Positions 36,500 through 46,007 of a DNA stretch of 64,000 nucleotides are shown in pieces (position 1 is the stretch's first letter; every line of letters begins with the position of its first letter). The stretch lies in the NCBI RefSeq assembly GCF_900104355.1, contig NZ_FNIY01000002.1:992001-1056000 (forward strand). The letters are read 5' to 3'. Position numbers and translations under genes: made by a program. The notes beneath the pieces were generated by a model. The model searched no databases, had not been told where the DNA came from, and was given only the letters and a program-made list of their open reading frames with translations. This DNA is from Phyllobacterium sp. OV277 (lineage in GTDB: Bacteria; Pseudomonadota; Alphaproteobacteria; Rhizobiales; Rhizobiaceae).

Positions 36500-38194
36500 C
36501 TAGTGAGCCGGCTTTGTCCCGTACCAGCGTGGCGTATAGACCCATTTGCCGCCATCCGAGCGGTCAAAGCTCTGGGTCAGCGATGAGCCGACGAGAATGA
36601 CCGTGCGCATATCAACCTGTTCGGGCGTCAGGTCATCAAGCGTGATGACGCGCAGGCTTTCTGCCGGGCGGCCAATATCACGGCCAAGCACGATGGGTGT
36701 ATCCGGTCCGCGATGCTGGCGCAATATCTCAATGGCGCGCGGTAATTGCCACGGACGGGGTTTGGAAATCGGATTATAGAAAGCCATGGCAAAATCCGCT
36801 TCGGCGGCCAGCGCAATGCGCTTTTCGATAATGTCCCATGGTTTCAGATTGTCTGATAACGACAGGATGCAGAAATCATGGCCGAGTGGCGCACCGCTGC
36901 GGCTGGCGGCGGCGAGCGCTGCGGAAACACCGGGAAGAATCTGCAGATCAACCCCGTGCCATGCGGGATTATCCGATTCGTGCAGTGCCTCGACCACAGC
37001 TGCGGCCATGGCGAACACGCCGGGGTCACCGGAGGAAATCATCACGACAGAACGGCCAGACGCGGCAAGTTCAAAAGCATGGCGGGCGCGCTGCATTTCC
37101 TCGCGATTATCGGTCATATGGATGATCTGATCGGAGCGGAATGTTCCGGCCATGCGCACATAGGTTTCGTAGCCAAGGATGTCTTCGGCGCGCTGCAGTT
37201 CCTGCTTGACCGCCGGTATCATGAAATCCGGATCACCCGGTCCAAGACCGATGACAGCAAGACGGCCACGGCGATGCCCGGCCAGTGTCACGTCCGCAGG
37301 GGTGGCTGCGATGGCGATAGCCAGTCTTTCATTGCCGCTGAGGCTAACGGGCTCTTTGATGAAGGCTGATACGATATCAGTGGTAGCGGTTGCTTGCGTT
37401 GCGACAATGCGCAGAGGCAAGCCAAGTTCCGCAGCGAGTTGGTGAACGGGTGCGCTTGCGCTATTCTCTTCGCAGATTGCAAGGCAAATGACAGAAGCCA
37501 ACGCAATACTCTCTCCGGTGAGAGCGGCTTTCACCTCGTCAGCGCTGGCATTTCCGGCCACACCAATGACAGCGACCTTCGGATGAAAGACCAATTCGCT
37601 TTTTTGCGGCAAAACATCAAAGGGCGTGACGCGAATATGCATTGTGCCGTTATCGTCAACCGGCAGGCGTGCCTCTTCCAGCCATGGCGCTGGCCCATCA
37701 ATGCGCACTGTCTTGCCAGCAAGCAAATCGGCAATGAAACGCTTGCCATCCTCAGGGTTTTTCAGATGGAATTCCGCAGGTGGGTTGAGCAGGCAAGTGC
37801 CGAACCGCAATTCTCCCGATGTGGTGATGGCGGGAGAGACGTCAAGGATCTTCGATAGCTGCCGTGCCAGCACATTGACGCCGGTTGTTCCGCCCAGAAG
37901 CGGCACCACGGCGCTGCCATCATCAGCGATTGCAAGCACAGGCGGTTCAGCCCCCTTGTTTTCAAGGACAGGTGCCAGTGCACGAATGGTAATCCCGGCT
38001 GAACACAGAGCCGCAATGGCATTGCCATCGCGGTAATGCGTGCGTAGCGTCTCACCAAAATTGCTATAAATCTGATCTGCGCCGTTAACCCGGCCTTCAA
38101 GCCCGTGAATGGCAGCGTCGGGATAGGCGGCCTTGATCCGCAAGGCGGTTTCCATGCCCTGTGCGCTCAGGACCATCAGCACAAGCTGTGTCAT
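36500..38194 (-). CDS. cobJ: CbiG-like/CobJ fusion: precorrin-3B C17-methyltransferase
   Basis: A 564-residue two-part protein. Residues about 1-305 resemble CbiG: a central [17 protein letters not shown] and PAITTSGE segment, then a C-terminal CbiG/CobE-type domain ([24 protein letters not shown]). Residues about 311-564 are a complete CobJ SAM-dependent methylase ([53 protein letters not shown]). CobJ methylates C17 with ring contraction after CobG. ATG 38194 overlaps the cobI stop as ATGA. It is the last gene of cobG-H-I-J. Confidence 0.93.
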   Translation of the reverse strand: MTQLVLMVLSAQGMETALRIKAAYPDAAIHGLEGRVNGADQIYSNFGETLRTHYRDGNAIAALCSAGITIRALAPVLENKGAEPPVLAIADDGSAVVPLLGGTTGVNVLARQLSKILDVSPAITTSGELRFGTCLLNPPAEFHLKNPEDGKRFIADLLAGKTVRIDGPAPWLEEARLPVDDNGTMHIRVTPFDVLPQKSELVFHPKVAVIGVAGNASADEVKAALTGESIALASVICLAICEENSASAPVHQLAAELGLPLRIVATQATATTDIVSAFIKEPVSLSGNERLAIAIAATPADVTLAGHRRGRLAVIGLGPGDPDFMIPAVKQELQRAEDILGYETYVRMAGTFRSDQIIHMTDNREEMQRARHAFELAASGRSVVMISSGDPGVFAMAAAVVEALHESDNPAWHGVDLQILPGVSAALAAASRSGAPLGHDFCILSLSDNLKPWDIIEKRIALAAEADFAMAFYNPISKPRPWQLPRAIEILRQHRGPDTPIVLGRDIGRPAESLRVITLDDLTPEQVDMRTVILVGSSLTQSFDRSDGGKWVYTPRWYGTKPAH

Positions 38195-38931
38195 TCGCCG
38201 CTGCCCTGCCATCTTTCGCCGGGCACCAGAATCAACGAGAAATAGGGTGAGGTATCGGGGTCGACATCACGCAGGGGAACAATACGCTGCGCGTCCATGG
38301 TGGCGCGCTCGACATACAGAGCGCGGTCCATCAGACCGAGTTCGGCAATGACATCGCGTACCTTGGCGAGGTTTTTGCCGAGTTTCATGATCGCAGCCGC
38401 TTCCGTTGCGGCAAGCCGCGTTTTCAGCTCATCGGCAGGAAGCACGCCGGAAAGAACTGTCAACGTCTGATTGCGATAAACCAGTGGGGCGCCGAGCACC
38501 GCCGCACCGCCAAGGATGGAGCATACACCGGGGACGACTTCTGTTTCATAGTCCTCGGCCAGCCGGTCATGAATATACATGAAGGAGCCATAGAAGAACG
38601 GATCACCCTCGGCGATGACAGCGACGTCTTTGCCCGCATCGAGATGGGTGCGCAGGACGCCGGTGATCTCGCCATAGAAATCGCTGACAATGGCTTCGTA
38701 GTTCATATGGGCGGGCAGCTTTTCCGTCGTCACTGGATAGATAAGCGGAACAAGCAGCTGGTTTTCGTTGAGATAGGTCTCAACAATGGTCAATGCATTG
38801 CCCTTCTTGCCCTTGGCGGCGTGATAGGCAACGACTGGCGCGGCCTGTAACAGGCGCAGTGCCTTGAGGGTGATGAGTTCGGGATCGCCGGGACCAACGC
38901 CCAGTCCAAAGAGCCGGCCTGGCTGCGGCAT
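38191..38931 (-). CDS. cobI: Precorrin-2 C20-methyltransferase CobI
   Basis: A 246-residue SAM-dependent tetrapyrrole methylase. The N-terminal loop is [18 protein letters not shown], and [19 protein letters not shown] and [19 protein letters not shown] line the SAM site. It converts precorrin-2 to precorrin-3A. Its start overlaps the cobH stop by one base and its stop overlaps cobJ by 4 bp, so it is translationally coupled in the cob unit. Confidence 0.95.
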   Translation of the reverse strand: MPQPGRLFGLGVGPGDPELITLKALRLLQAAPVVAYHAAKGKKGNALTIVETYLNENQLLVPLIYPVTTEKLPAHMNYEAIVSDFYGEITGVLRTHLDAGKDVAVIAEGDPFFYGSFMYIHDRLAEDYETEVVPGVCSILGGAAVLGAPLVYRNQTLTVLSGVLPADELKTRLAATEAAAIMKLGKNLAKVRDVIAELGLMDRALYVERATMDAQRIVPLRDVDPDTSPYFSLILVPGERWQGSGE

Positions 38932-39557
38932 TATTCTTTCTCCGAAGCGAGTGCATTGATCGCAGCGGCGGCCATGGCGCTGCCGCCCCGCCTGCCGTGC
39001 ACAACCACAAAGGGAACACCGTGACTGTTTTCAGCAAGCGCCGCTTTTGATTCCATGGCACCAACAAAGCCCACAGGGAAGCCGAGGATCAATGCGGGTT
39101 TGGGTGCGCCTTCATCCAGCATTTCGAGGAGGCGGAACAGGGCAGTCGGTGCATTGCCAAAAGCGACAACAGCTGCGGCAAGATGTGGACGCCATAATTC
39201 CAGTGCCGCGGCCGAGCGGGTATTGCCCATCTCGCGGGCCAAGCCGACGACAGAGGGATCGGAGAGGGTGCAGATGACATCATTACTGGCAGGTAGCCGG
39301 GCGCGCGTAACACCTTCGAGCACCATGCGCGCATCGCAGAGAATCGGCGCACCTTTTGCCAGTGCGGCTACTCCTGCCGTTCCCGCGCCATCGGAAAAAG
39401 CCAGATCTTCGATCACATCCACCATGCCGCAGGCATGGGCGACACGCACGGCGAGTTTTTCCAGATCGGCGGGAATGCGGGTGAGGTCAGCCTCGGAGCG
39501 GATAATGGCGAAGGAGCGATCATAGATCGCCTGACCGTCGCGAATATAATCAAGCAT
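38931..39557 (-). CDS. cobH: Precorrin-8X methylmutase CobH
   Basis: A 208-residue enzyme that moves the C11 methyl group to C12, giving hydrogenobyrinate. Conserved segments are [16 protein letters not shown] (catalytic histidine), [33 protein letters not shown] and [16 protein letters not shown]. It is placed between cobG and cobI, overlapping cobG by 8 bp. Confidence 0.96.
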   Translation of the reverse strand: MLDYIRDGQAIYDRSFAIIRSEADLTRIPADLEKLAVRVAHACGMVDVIEDLAFSDGAGTAGVAALAKGAPILCDARMVLEGVTRARLPASNDVICTLSDPSVVGLAREMGNTRSAAALELWRPHLAAAVVAFGNAPTALFRLLEMLDEGAPKPALILGFPVGFVGAMESKAALAENSHGVPFVVVHGRRGGSAMAAAAINALASEKE

Positions 39558-40944
39558 GCGTTGGGCCCCCAGAGCCGGAATTGGGCGGAAGATTACCGAT
39601 ACAGTCGGCAGCTTCCTCGATAGTTACATGTGCAGCCAATAGCTTGCCAAAACGCGACGGTCCATTGGTCGCACGCAGAAATATGTCGTAATACCCCGGT
39701 TCGGTTGCAACGAGCGTGACGGGGTTGGCCGAAGGCGAGGCGCAGGATTTGGTGCAGCCGGTCAGATGCACCGCGAGATTTGCCGCTTTGCCCTGCAACA
39801 AAGTGCCGAGCTTCAGGCCATCAGATTGGGTTGCCGCCAGCGCCGATCGACAGCCCGCCGAACCCGAACAGCTGATCATGGTTGCGCGCGGATTGTCCGG
39901 TTGTGTGGCGAAACCAAGCGCTTCAAGCTCTTGCAAACTATGTGTGGTTGCGGCTTCGGGTATGTCGGGCAGGAGTATGCTCTGCCAAGGCGTTGCCCGC
40001 AATTTCCCGTTGCTGGCCTTTTCAGCTAATGCCGCCAAGGCATCCAGTTTGTCCGGGGAGAGCCGACCCAATGGCAGCATAGCGCCGACAAGACGGGAAG
40101 CACCGCTTCGTTCCGGCAAAAGGCCGAGATGACCATTTGCGCGTGGTAAGGTTCTGCGCCATTTGGCGGCGTTGTCATTGCGAACCGGGAAATTTACGCG
40201 CTTTTCCAGATCGGTGACAAATGCACCGGTTCCAACGGCAGCAATCATATGACGCAGACGCGACGCTGCCGGGTTTGTCGCATTCCACTGGATGAAAAGA
40301 TCGAGAACCGTCGTGACGAGATCAAAGGCCTGCGACGAACCAACAATACCAAGAGCGGCGGTATCATCCATTTGTGTTGGCGGCGTGCCCGCCACCCCAA
40401 AGGCAAAACATGGATTGTCGCTATTCCTACCCAGTGCGCTCAGCCAGATGTCATGTGGATGTTCCACCATGGCGACGCTTTCGCCGCCATCGACAAGAAG
40501 AGAAAATTTCGGCGACAGGGTCTGATAAGCAGGGCTGGTTTGCAGGGTTTCAAGCAATTGCGATGCGAGCGGCCTGACATCGACCTCGCGGGGTAGAATA
40601 CCTGCAATCGGGCTGATCATGACATTGCGTACATCATCGCCCCGGTCGGTCAGCGGTCCTAGCCCTGCGGCAAGCAAGGCTGCAATCAATGGGTTTTCCG
40701 TATCCGGCCGCACGCCGCGAATTTGCAGATTGGCACGGTTGGTGATTTCGATAACGCCATTGCCAAACTGGCGCGATGCATCGGCAATGCGGTGCGCCTG
40801 TTCGGCGCTTAAGTTACCAAAAGTCAGCTTGACCCGGCATATCGAACCGTCGAGCGCCTTGGCCATACGAAACAATCCGGGGCAGGCGGATCGCCGGTCC
40901 TCGATCCCGCTTGTTGCAGCGACTATGGTGCTTAACTGGCTCAT
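39550..40944 (-). CDS. cobG: Precorrin-3B synthase CobG (aerobic pathway)
   Basis: A 464-residue oxygen-dependent monooxygenase with the nitrite/sulfite reductase ferredoxin-like fold. The [4Fe-4S] cysteines are CSGSAGC (C-X5-C) and CTKSC (C-X3-C) in the C-terminal half. It oxidises precorrin-3A ahead of ring contraction and marks the aerobic cobalamin route. It is the first gene of cobG-H-I-J, divergent from cobL; the 137-bp gap is too short for a full cobalamin riboswitch. Confidence 0.94.
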   Translation of the reverse strand: MSQLSTIVAATSGIEDRRSACPGLFRMAKALDGSICRVKLTFGNLSAEQAHRIADASRQFGNGVIEITNRANLQIRGVRPDTENPLIAALLAAGLGPLTDRGDDVRNVMISPIAGILPREVDVRPLASQLLETLQTSPAYQTLSPKFSLLVDGGESVAMVEHPHDIWLSALGRNSDNPCFAFGVAGTPPTQMDDTAALGIVGSSQAFDLVTTVLDLFIQWNATNPAASRLRHMIAAVGTGAFVTDLEKRVNFPVRNDNAAKWRRTLPRANGHLGLLPERSGASRLVGAMLPLGRLSPDKLDALAALAEKASNGKLRATPWQSILLPDIPEAATTHSLQELEALGFATQPDNPRATMISCSGSAGCRSALAATQSDGLKLGTLLQGKAANLAVHLTGCTKSCASPSANPVTLVATEPGYYDIFLRATNGPSRFGKLLAAHVTIEEAADCIGNLPPNSGSGGPTHA

Positions 40945-41081
40945 TGCATCAGGGTTTTACAGGATGGGCGGTGGGGAGGAAAGAAATATGATCTGAAATT
41001 GCAACTTGCCACTCCTGCCAGCTTCGTTGACCCGTCAGATGCTTTCGGGCATGCATAGCCCAGCAAGCAATGGGATGCAAA

Positions 41082-42299
41082 ATGACGCCTTGGCTGACAA
41101 TTATCGGGATTGGTGAGGATGGCTATAGCGGGCTTGGTGCCAATGCCCGTGATGCGCTGGGTCAAGCGGCAACAATCTTCGGCGGCAAGCGGCACCTTGA
41201 ATTCCTGCCCGGTACGGTGACTGCCAAGCAGATTGCATGGCCAACGCCATTCTCGGATGTCTATCCCACGCTCAAAGCATTGCGCGGGACAAATGTCGTG
41301 GTGCTTGCCAGCGGCGATCCAATGCATTTTGGCATGGGTGCAACCCTGACGCGGTTCTTTGATCGGGGCGAGATGCGAATATTGCCTGCGCCAGCGTCGT
41401 TTTCGCTTGCAGCGGCTGCTATGGGCTGGCCAATCCAGCATGTGCATCTGCTCAGCGTGCACGGGCGTCCGGTGGAAACGCTGTTCAAATCCTTCACGCC
41501 GGGGGCAAAGCTGCTTGTCCTCAGCAATGATGGCGGTACACCTGTTCAGGTGGCGCGAATGCTGATGGAGAGCGGCTTCGGTTCGGCTCGGCTTACGGTG
41601 CTGGAACATCTGGGGGGCGAGGCGGAACATCGCGTCGACGGGCTGGCCGGGGATTGGTCCCACCCTCGAGGTGCCGATCTGAATGTGCTTGCGGTGGATT
41701 GCGGACCAGCTGCCATAGAGGCGCGATCCTATTCCACGCTCTCAGGCCTGCCTGATGAAGCCTTCGAGAATGATGGCCAATTGACCAAGCGGGATATCAG
41801 GGCGGTGACATTGGCGCGGCTCGGACCGCTTCCGGGTGAATTGCTCTGGGATGTGGGCGCCGGATGCGGTTCCATCGGGATCGAATGGATGCGGGCTCAT
41901 CCTTCCTGCCGTACAATTGCGGTGGAGGCCAACGCGAAGCGGCAGGAGATCATCGAGCGCAATGCCCGGGCGCTGGGTGTTCCCGACTTGAAGCTCATCC
42001 GGGGCGAGGCACCATCGGCACTCAACGACCTCAACAGTCCGGATGCTATTTTCATCGGCGGCGGTGTGACCAATGACGGTGTTATGGAAGCCTGCTGGAA
42101 CGTACTGAAACCGGGCGGACGGCTTGTGGCCAATGCCGTGACTATGCAAAGCGAAATGGCTTTACTTGGCTGGCGCGACAGGTTGGGGGGAGATCTGACA
42201 AAGATCGCCGTTGCGCAGGCGCAGCCGCTTGGTTCATTTGACGCATGGCGCTCTGCCTTGCCTGTTGTGATCTATTCCACCCGCAAACCCGCCGTTTGA
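41082..42299 (+). CDS. cobL: Precorrin-6Y C5,15-methyltransferase (decarboxylating) CobL
   Basis: A 405-residue fusion of a CbiE-type methylase ([36 protein letters not shown]) and a CbiT-type class I methyltransferase ([19 protein letters not shown]). It methylates C5 and C15 and decarboxylates the C12 acetate. ATG 41082 is preferred over 41070, since [14 protein letters not shown] is the typical N terminus. It is divergent from the cobG unit. cobK, cobM, cobF and cobN are not in this window. Confidence 0.95.
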   Translation: MTPWLTIIGIGEDGYSGLGANARDALGQAATIFGGKRHLEFLPGTVTAKQIAWPTPFSDVYPTLKALRGTNVVVLASGDPMHFGMGATLTRFFDRGEMRILPAPASFSLAAAAMGWPIQHVHLLSVHGRPVETLFKSFTPGAKLLVLSNDGGTPVQVARMLMESGFGSARLTVLEHLGGEAEHRVDGLAGDWSHPRGADLNVLAVDCGPAAIEARSYSTLSGLPDEAFENDGQLTKRDIRAVTLARLGPLPGELLWDVGAGCGSIGIEWMRAHPSCRTIAVEANAKRQEIIERNARALGVPDLKLIRGEAPSALNDLNSPDAIFIGGGVTNDGVMEACWNVLKPGGRLVANAVTMQSEMALLGWRDRLGGDLTKIAVAQAQPLGSFDAWRSALPVVIYSTRKPAV

Positions 42300-42372
42300 T
42301 CAGCCCAATCCACAGCACGACAGGATAGAGACAGGATTATACAGTCTAAGGGTTGTGGGTGATTGCTATTGG

Positions 42373-42432
42373 GCGGGAATTCCTATTCAAACGGTACGTA
42401 GTTTTGTTCGTAAAGCCGTTTTGATTTCCCGC
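42373..42432 (+). promoter_or_regulatory. Structured 5' leader of the DUF475 gene
   Basis: An outer 7-bp stem (42373-42379 with 42426-42432) encloses a second hairpin made of a 6-bp stem (42389-42394 with 42416-42421) and a 4-bp stem (42395-42398 with 42409-42412), separated by a 3-nt bulge, with a 10-nt T-rich loop. It ends 38 nt before the start codon. No T run follows. It could be a metabolite- or metal-sensing leader. Confidence 0.45.
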
Positions 42433-42470
42433 GCTGACAGCAATCTGGGAGACTCTAGCAGGAATTAAGT

Positions 42471-43520
42471 ATGGCAACTTATCGATATTTTACTTGGCCG
42501 TTTCTCTTTACTGTGGCCGGACTGGCACTCGGTGCATGGATAGGTTTCATCTATTCAGGCACGATTGAGGGAATGCTATCAGTCCTCTTTATCTGTGCGG
42601 TTCTGGGTATTCTTGAAATCTCGTTGTCGTTCGACAATGCGATTGTGAACGCCAAGATACTTCGCGATATGACGCCGGTCTGGCAGCGCCGGTTTTTGAC
42701 ATGGGGCATTATTGTTGCCGTTTTCGGTATGCGGATTATCTTTCCGTTGGCCATCGTGGCCATTGCGGCATGGATTGATCCCATTTCTGCATTGAAGCTT
42801 GCGATCTCGAATCCGGAAGAATATGCGCGGATCATGCAGGACGCCCATGTCGGCATTTCTGCTTTTGGCGGCACGTTCCTGTTGATGGTTGGTCTCAAGT
42901 TCTTCTTTGATCACGAGAAGGATGTGCACTGGATACGCATTATCGAAAGCCGCGCTTCGCGCTTTGCCTCGATTCAAGGTATTGAAGTCGGCGTGGTTCT
43001 GGCGCTGATTATCTTCTTCTCCAGACAGCTTGAGGGTGCCGAGTCCGTAACATTCCTGACATCGGCAATTTATGGTCTGCTGACATTCCTTCTGGTTGAA
43101 GGGCTAGGCGCTGTTCTCGACGCGACACAGGAGCAGATGGACACTGTCCACAAGGGCGGCCTTGGCGCATTTCTTTATCTGGAAGTGCTTGATGCAAGCT
43201 TCTCATTCGATGGCGTCATCGGTGCATTCGCGCTTTCGACCAATCTGTTTGTGATAGCAATTGGCCTTGGTATCGGTGCGTTTTATGTGCGTGCTCTCAC
43301 CATCATGCTGGTGGAAAAGGAAACGCTTGGACAATATCGCTATCTCGAACACGGGGCGTTCTACGCAATCCTCGTTCTGGCGGTGATCATGTATTGCCAG
43401 ACGTTGTTCCATATTCCGGAGGTCATCACCGGCCTTATCGGCGCCGCCTTGATCATCTTCTCGCTCTGGTCATCGATCCGCTACCGGCGCCGGAACCCGG
43501 AGGAACTGGGACACGCCTGA
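42471..43520 (+). CDS. DUF475/TerC-like integral membrane protein
   Basis: A 349-residue inner-membrane protein with about nine hydrophobic segments. LGILEISLSFDNAIVNAKIL and VLDASFSFDGVIGAFALS are the two half-repeats with acidic residues in the membrane (SFDNA, SFDGV) typical of the TerC/DUF475 group. TerC-family proteins are linked to manganese export and tellurite resistance; DUF475 itself is not assigned. A long acidic or charged loop carries FFDHEKDVHWIRIIESRA. The leader is strongly structured, and a terminator follows. Confidence 0.85.
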   Translation: MATYRYFTWPFLFTVAGLALGAWIGFIYSGTIEGMLSVLFICAVLGILEISLSFDNAIVNAKILRDMTPVWQRRFLTWGIIVAVFGMRIIFPLAIVAIAAWIDPISALKLAISNPEEYARIMQDAHVGISAFGGTFLLMVGLKFFFDHEKDVHWIRIIESRASRFASIQGIEVGVVLALIIFFSRQLEGAESVTFLTSAIYGLLTFLLVEGLGAVLDATQEQMDTVHKGGLGAFLYLEVLDASFSFDGVIGAFALSTNLFVIAIGLGIGAFYVRALTIMLVEKETLGQYRYLEHGAFYAILVLAVIMYCQTLFHIPEVITGLIGAALIIFSLWSSIRYRRRNPEELGHA

Positions 43521-43540
43521 TCCCTTTCAGCAATTTAGCA

Positions 43541-43571
43541 AAAAGCCATCCCGTTTCAGGATGGCTTTTTT
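43541..43571. terminator. Terminator after DUF475 gene
   Basis: An 11-bp stem (43541-43551 with 43559-43569) with A and T runs on both sides. It can serve the DUF475 gene (plus) and the SRPBCC gene (minus). Confidence 0.88.
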
Positions 43572-43595
43572 GTTGGCAGGAATTGACCAGCCGAA

Positions 43596-44081
43596 TCAGA
43601 GTTTAGCGGCCAAAGCGGCAAGCTGATCGGTGCAAATGCCCCATCCCTCCTGAAAGCCCATCTTTTCATGGGCTTCGCGATCAGCCACGGTCCAATGGCG
43701 GACGAGCGCTGTATATCTTGTCTTGCCGCCGCCGATATCTTCCAGTGTGATGATAGCAGTCATGAACGGCTTTTCTGTTGGTACCCAGCCTTTCGTATAG
43801 GCATCGGTAAAGACGATCTTCTCGTTCTTGACGACTTCAAGATAGACGCCATGGTTTGGAAATTCGGTGCCGTCGGGTCCGCGCATGACAACAACACTGG
43901 CGCCGCCCGCGCGCACGTCCAGCTCGGCATGTGGCGTGGTGTATGGCAGCGGTGCAAACCATTGCTTCAGAAGGTCAACCTCGGTCCATGCCCGGAAAAT
44001 ATTCTCGCGCGAAGCATTGATGATGCGGGTCAAAATGAGGTCGCGGTCTGCAATCTGGCTTGTTTCGGTGGCGGAAGTCAT
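43596..44081 (-). CDS. SRPBCC-family (AHSA1-like) protein
   Basis: A 161-residue helix-grip protein of the START/Bet v1-like AHSA1 group: ILTRIINASRENIFRAWTEV at the N terminus, LKQWFAPLPYTTP, and the C-terminal helix HEKMGFQEGWGICTDQLAAL. Such proteins bind small hydrophobic ligands and often accompany ECF42 sigma factors. GGAGAAC precedes ATG 44081. It lies 89 bp downstream of the sigma factor gene. Confidence 0.88.
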   Translation of the reverse strand: MTSATETSQIADRDLILTRIINASRENIFRAWTEVDLLKQWFAPLPYTTPHAELDVRAGGASVVVMRGPDGTEFPNHGVYLEVVKNEKIVFTDAYTKGWVPTEKPFMTAIITLEDIGGGKTRYTALVRHWTVADREAHEKMGFQEGWGICTDQLAALAAKL

Positions 44082-44170
44082 GATGTTCTCCAGTGTTGGT
44101 GTTTCCTGATCCAAGGACGAACGGCAACCGGCCAATCCGACACTGCATCGAAATTTTTGTGTTTTTTGAT

Positions 44171-45412
44171 TCAGTTTTGGCTGAGACGGTCGAGATGCAT
44201 GCGAATGTGGGCGGCTTCGGCGGGTGTATTGGCAAGCGCTATCGCCCGGTCGAAAGCCACCCGCGCTTCCTGCTTGCGGCCAAGCTGCATGAGCAGTCCG
44301 CCCTTGACGCCGAAGAAGTGAAAATAGCCGGAAAGGCGGTCTTCCAGAGGTTCGATCAGAATAAGTGCCTCTTCGGGACCGCGCACTTTTGCCACCGCTA
44401 TGGAGCGGTTAAGCGTGATGACAGGCGAAGGCGTAATCTGCTCAAGCGCGGCGTAGAGGAGGTCTATCTCCAACCAATCCGTATCCTCAGGACGCTTTGC
44501 CCGCGCATGAAGCGCCGCAATTGCCGCCTGAATGAGATAGGGACCGGGTCGGCGGTGGCGCATGGCCTTGTCGATCAGGGCGAGACCTTCGGCAATCATT
44601 GTCTGGTTCCACAGATTGCGGTCCTGATTATCCAGAAGAACGACCGCGCCTTGCGCATCAAAACGTGCTTTCGCGCGGGCATGCTGTAGCAAAAGCAATG
44701 CCGTCAGGCCCATGATTTCAGGCTCCGTCGGGAAGATGCGCAGGAGCAGCCGTGCCAGCCTTATAGCCTCGTCGCACAGCGGAAAGCGTGCCTCCACTTC
44801 GGTACTGCCGGCGGAATAACCCTCGTTGAAGATGAGGTAGACCATGGCACCGACGGCTGCGAGCCGCTCAGCCCGCTCAAATGCGTCGGGTGTTTCAAAT
44901 GGAATCTCGCCGGATGAAACGCGGCCCTTGGCACGGGTGATGCGTTGCTCCATGGCGCTTTCGCCGACGAGAAATGCCCGGGCGATCTGCCTGACAGAAA
45001 GGCCCGAAACAATCCGCAATGCCAACGCGATTTGCTGGGTGGCAGGAAGATCAGGATGGCAGCAAATGAACAGCAGGCGCAGAATGTCATCACGATAATC
45101 GGCACTGTCGATCTTTTCGACGATCGTTGATTCGGCATCTTCAAGATCGGATAGCACTTCTTCAGGTGGCAGCGGCTGCTGTTTGGTCTGGCGGCGAACC
45201 GTGTCGATTGCGCTGTTGCGACCGACAAAAATCAGCCAGGCTGTGGGATCACGCGGCGGACCGTTCTTGGGCCAGTTTTTGAGTGCGCGCAAGCACGCCT
45301 CCTGAAACGCTTCCTCCGCTATATCAAGATTGCGAAAATAGCGAAGCAGTGCACCCACCGCTTGCGGGCGCGCTGCCGTTAGTGCCGCGTCTATCCACGA
45401 TGGATCTGTCAT
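44171..45412 (-). CDS. ECF42-type RNA polymerase sigma factor
   Basis: A 413-residue protein. Region 2 is RYFRNLDIAEEAFQEACLRA with PTAWLIFVGRNSAIDTVRR, region 4 is LRIVSGLSVRQIARAFLVGE followed by AMEQRITRAK, and a long C-terminal extension (about residues 180-413) has TPR-like helices and conserved segments such as YLIFNEGYSAGS. This layout and the adjacent YCII/DGPF gene identify ECF42, a group without classical anti-sigma factors. It overlaps the DGPF gene by 4 bp. Confidence 0.93.
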   Translation of the reverse strand: MTDPSWIDAALTAARPQAVGALLRYFRNLDIAEEAFQEACLRALKNWPKNGPPRDPTAWLIFVGRNSAIDTVRRQTKQQPLPPEEVLSDLEDAESTIVEKIDSADYRDDILRLLFICCHPDLPATQQIALALRIVSGLSVRQIARAFLVGESAMEQRITRAKGRVSSGEIPFETPDAFERAERLAAVGAMVYLIFNEGYSAGSTEVEARFPLCDEAIRLARLLLRIFPTEPEIMGLTALLLLQHARAKARFDAQGAVVLLDNQDRNLWNQTMIAEGLALIDKAMRHRRPGPYLIQAAIAALHARAKRPEDTDWLEIDLLYAALEQITPSPVITLNRSIAVAKVRGPEEALILIEPLEDRLSGYFHFFGVKGGLLMQLGRKQEARVAFDRAIALANTPAEAAHIRMHLDRLSQN

Positions 45413-45783
45413 TGGAAATTCGATCCGGGTCTGAATATCCCGATTGGCCGTATTTCATAGGAACCCTGACCGGGATTGGCCTCGGCAAGATCGCGCGTAA
45501 TATCGAGCACTTCGTCGAGCGACGCGCAATCAACCACATAGAAACCGAGAAACTGTTCCTTGGTTTCGGCAAAAGGTCCATCGATGACAAGATGCTCGCC
45601 GCCGGATTTTCGCAGCGTTGTCGCAGCAGTGGTTGGCAGCAGGCGGGCGACAGGACCGAGTTTGCCCGATTTAGCCAGCTTCTCCTGCACGGCACCAAGC
45701 CGTTCCATGACAAGATCATCTTCCTCCTTTGTCCAGGAACCGACGACGTCCTCCATATTGTAGCAAAGTATGGCGTAAAGCAT
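45409..45783 (-). CDS. YCII-related (DGPF-domain) protein
   Basis: A 124-residue dimeric alpha/beta-barrel-like protein: MLYAILCYN at the N terminus, the hallmark VIDGPFAETKEQFLGFYVVD, and YEIRPIGIF near the C terminus. DGPF proteins are the standard partners and targets of ECF42 sigma factors. Its start follows a GGAGAAGGAG-type ribosome site and an ECF-like promoter. It is the first gene of DGPF-ECF42-SRPBCC. Confidence 0.92.
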   Translation of the reverse strand: MLYAILCYNMEDVVGSWTKEEDDLVMERLGAVQEKLAKSGKLGPVARLLPTTAATTLRKSGGEHLVIDGPFAETKEQFLGFYVVDCASLDEVLDITRDLAEANPGQGSYEIRPIGIFRPGSNFQ

Positions 45784-45807
45784 GCGGGTACACTCCTTCT
45801 CCCTAAA

Positions 45808-45834
45808 GACGAACCACTATGGTCAATCCCGACA
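45808..45834 (-). promoter_or_regulatory. Candidate ECF42 autoregulatory promoter
   Basis: On the minus strand TGTCGG (45829-45834) and CGTC (45808-45811) are separated by 17 bp, 25 bp before the DGPF start codon. This resembles the TGTCGA / CG(A/T)C promoter pattern described for ECF42 factors. Confidence 0.5.
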
Positions 45835-46007
45835 CGCGGTCTAGAAAAATATGCAGCTTTGGACGCCGGGGGTATCGGATGACGCTTCATACTAAAGTCG
45901 CAGTCGATCAACTTCATAGAAAGGATTGGCGTGTGAGGATGGCATAACGAGGATTCACACCATGCCCACATCCCGACAGGCTTGTAGGCCCAAAGAGAAG
46001 ATGACGA

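Noticed and set aside
40945-41081. Cobalamin riboswitch between cobG and cobL
   Set aside because: The divergent gap is only 137 bp and no clear B12 box was found; GCCACTCCTGCC near 41003 is only a weak resemblance.
42300-42470. yybP-ykoY manganese riboswitch before the TerC-like gene
   Set aside because: The leader is structured, but its stems and loops do not show the conserved yybP-ykoY sequences, so the name is not applied.
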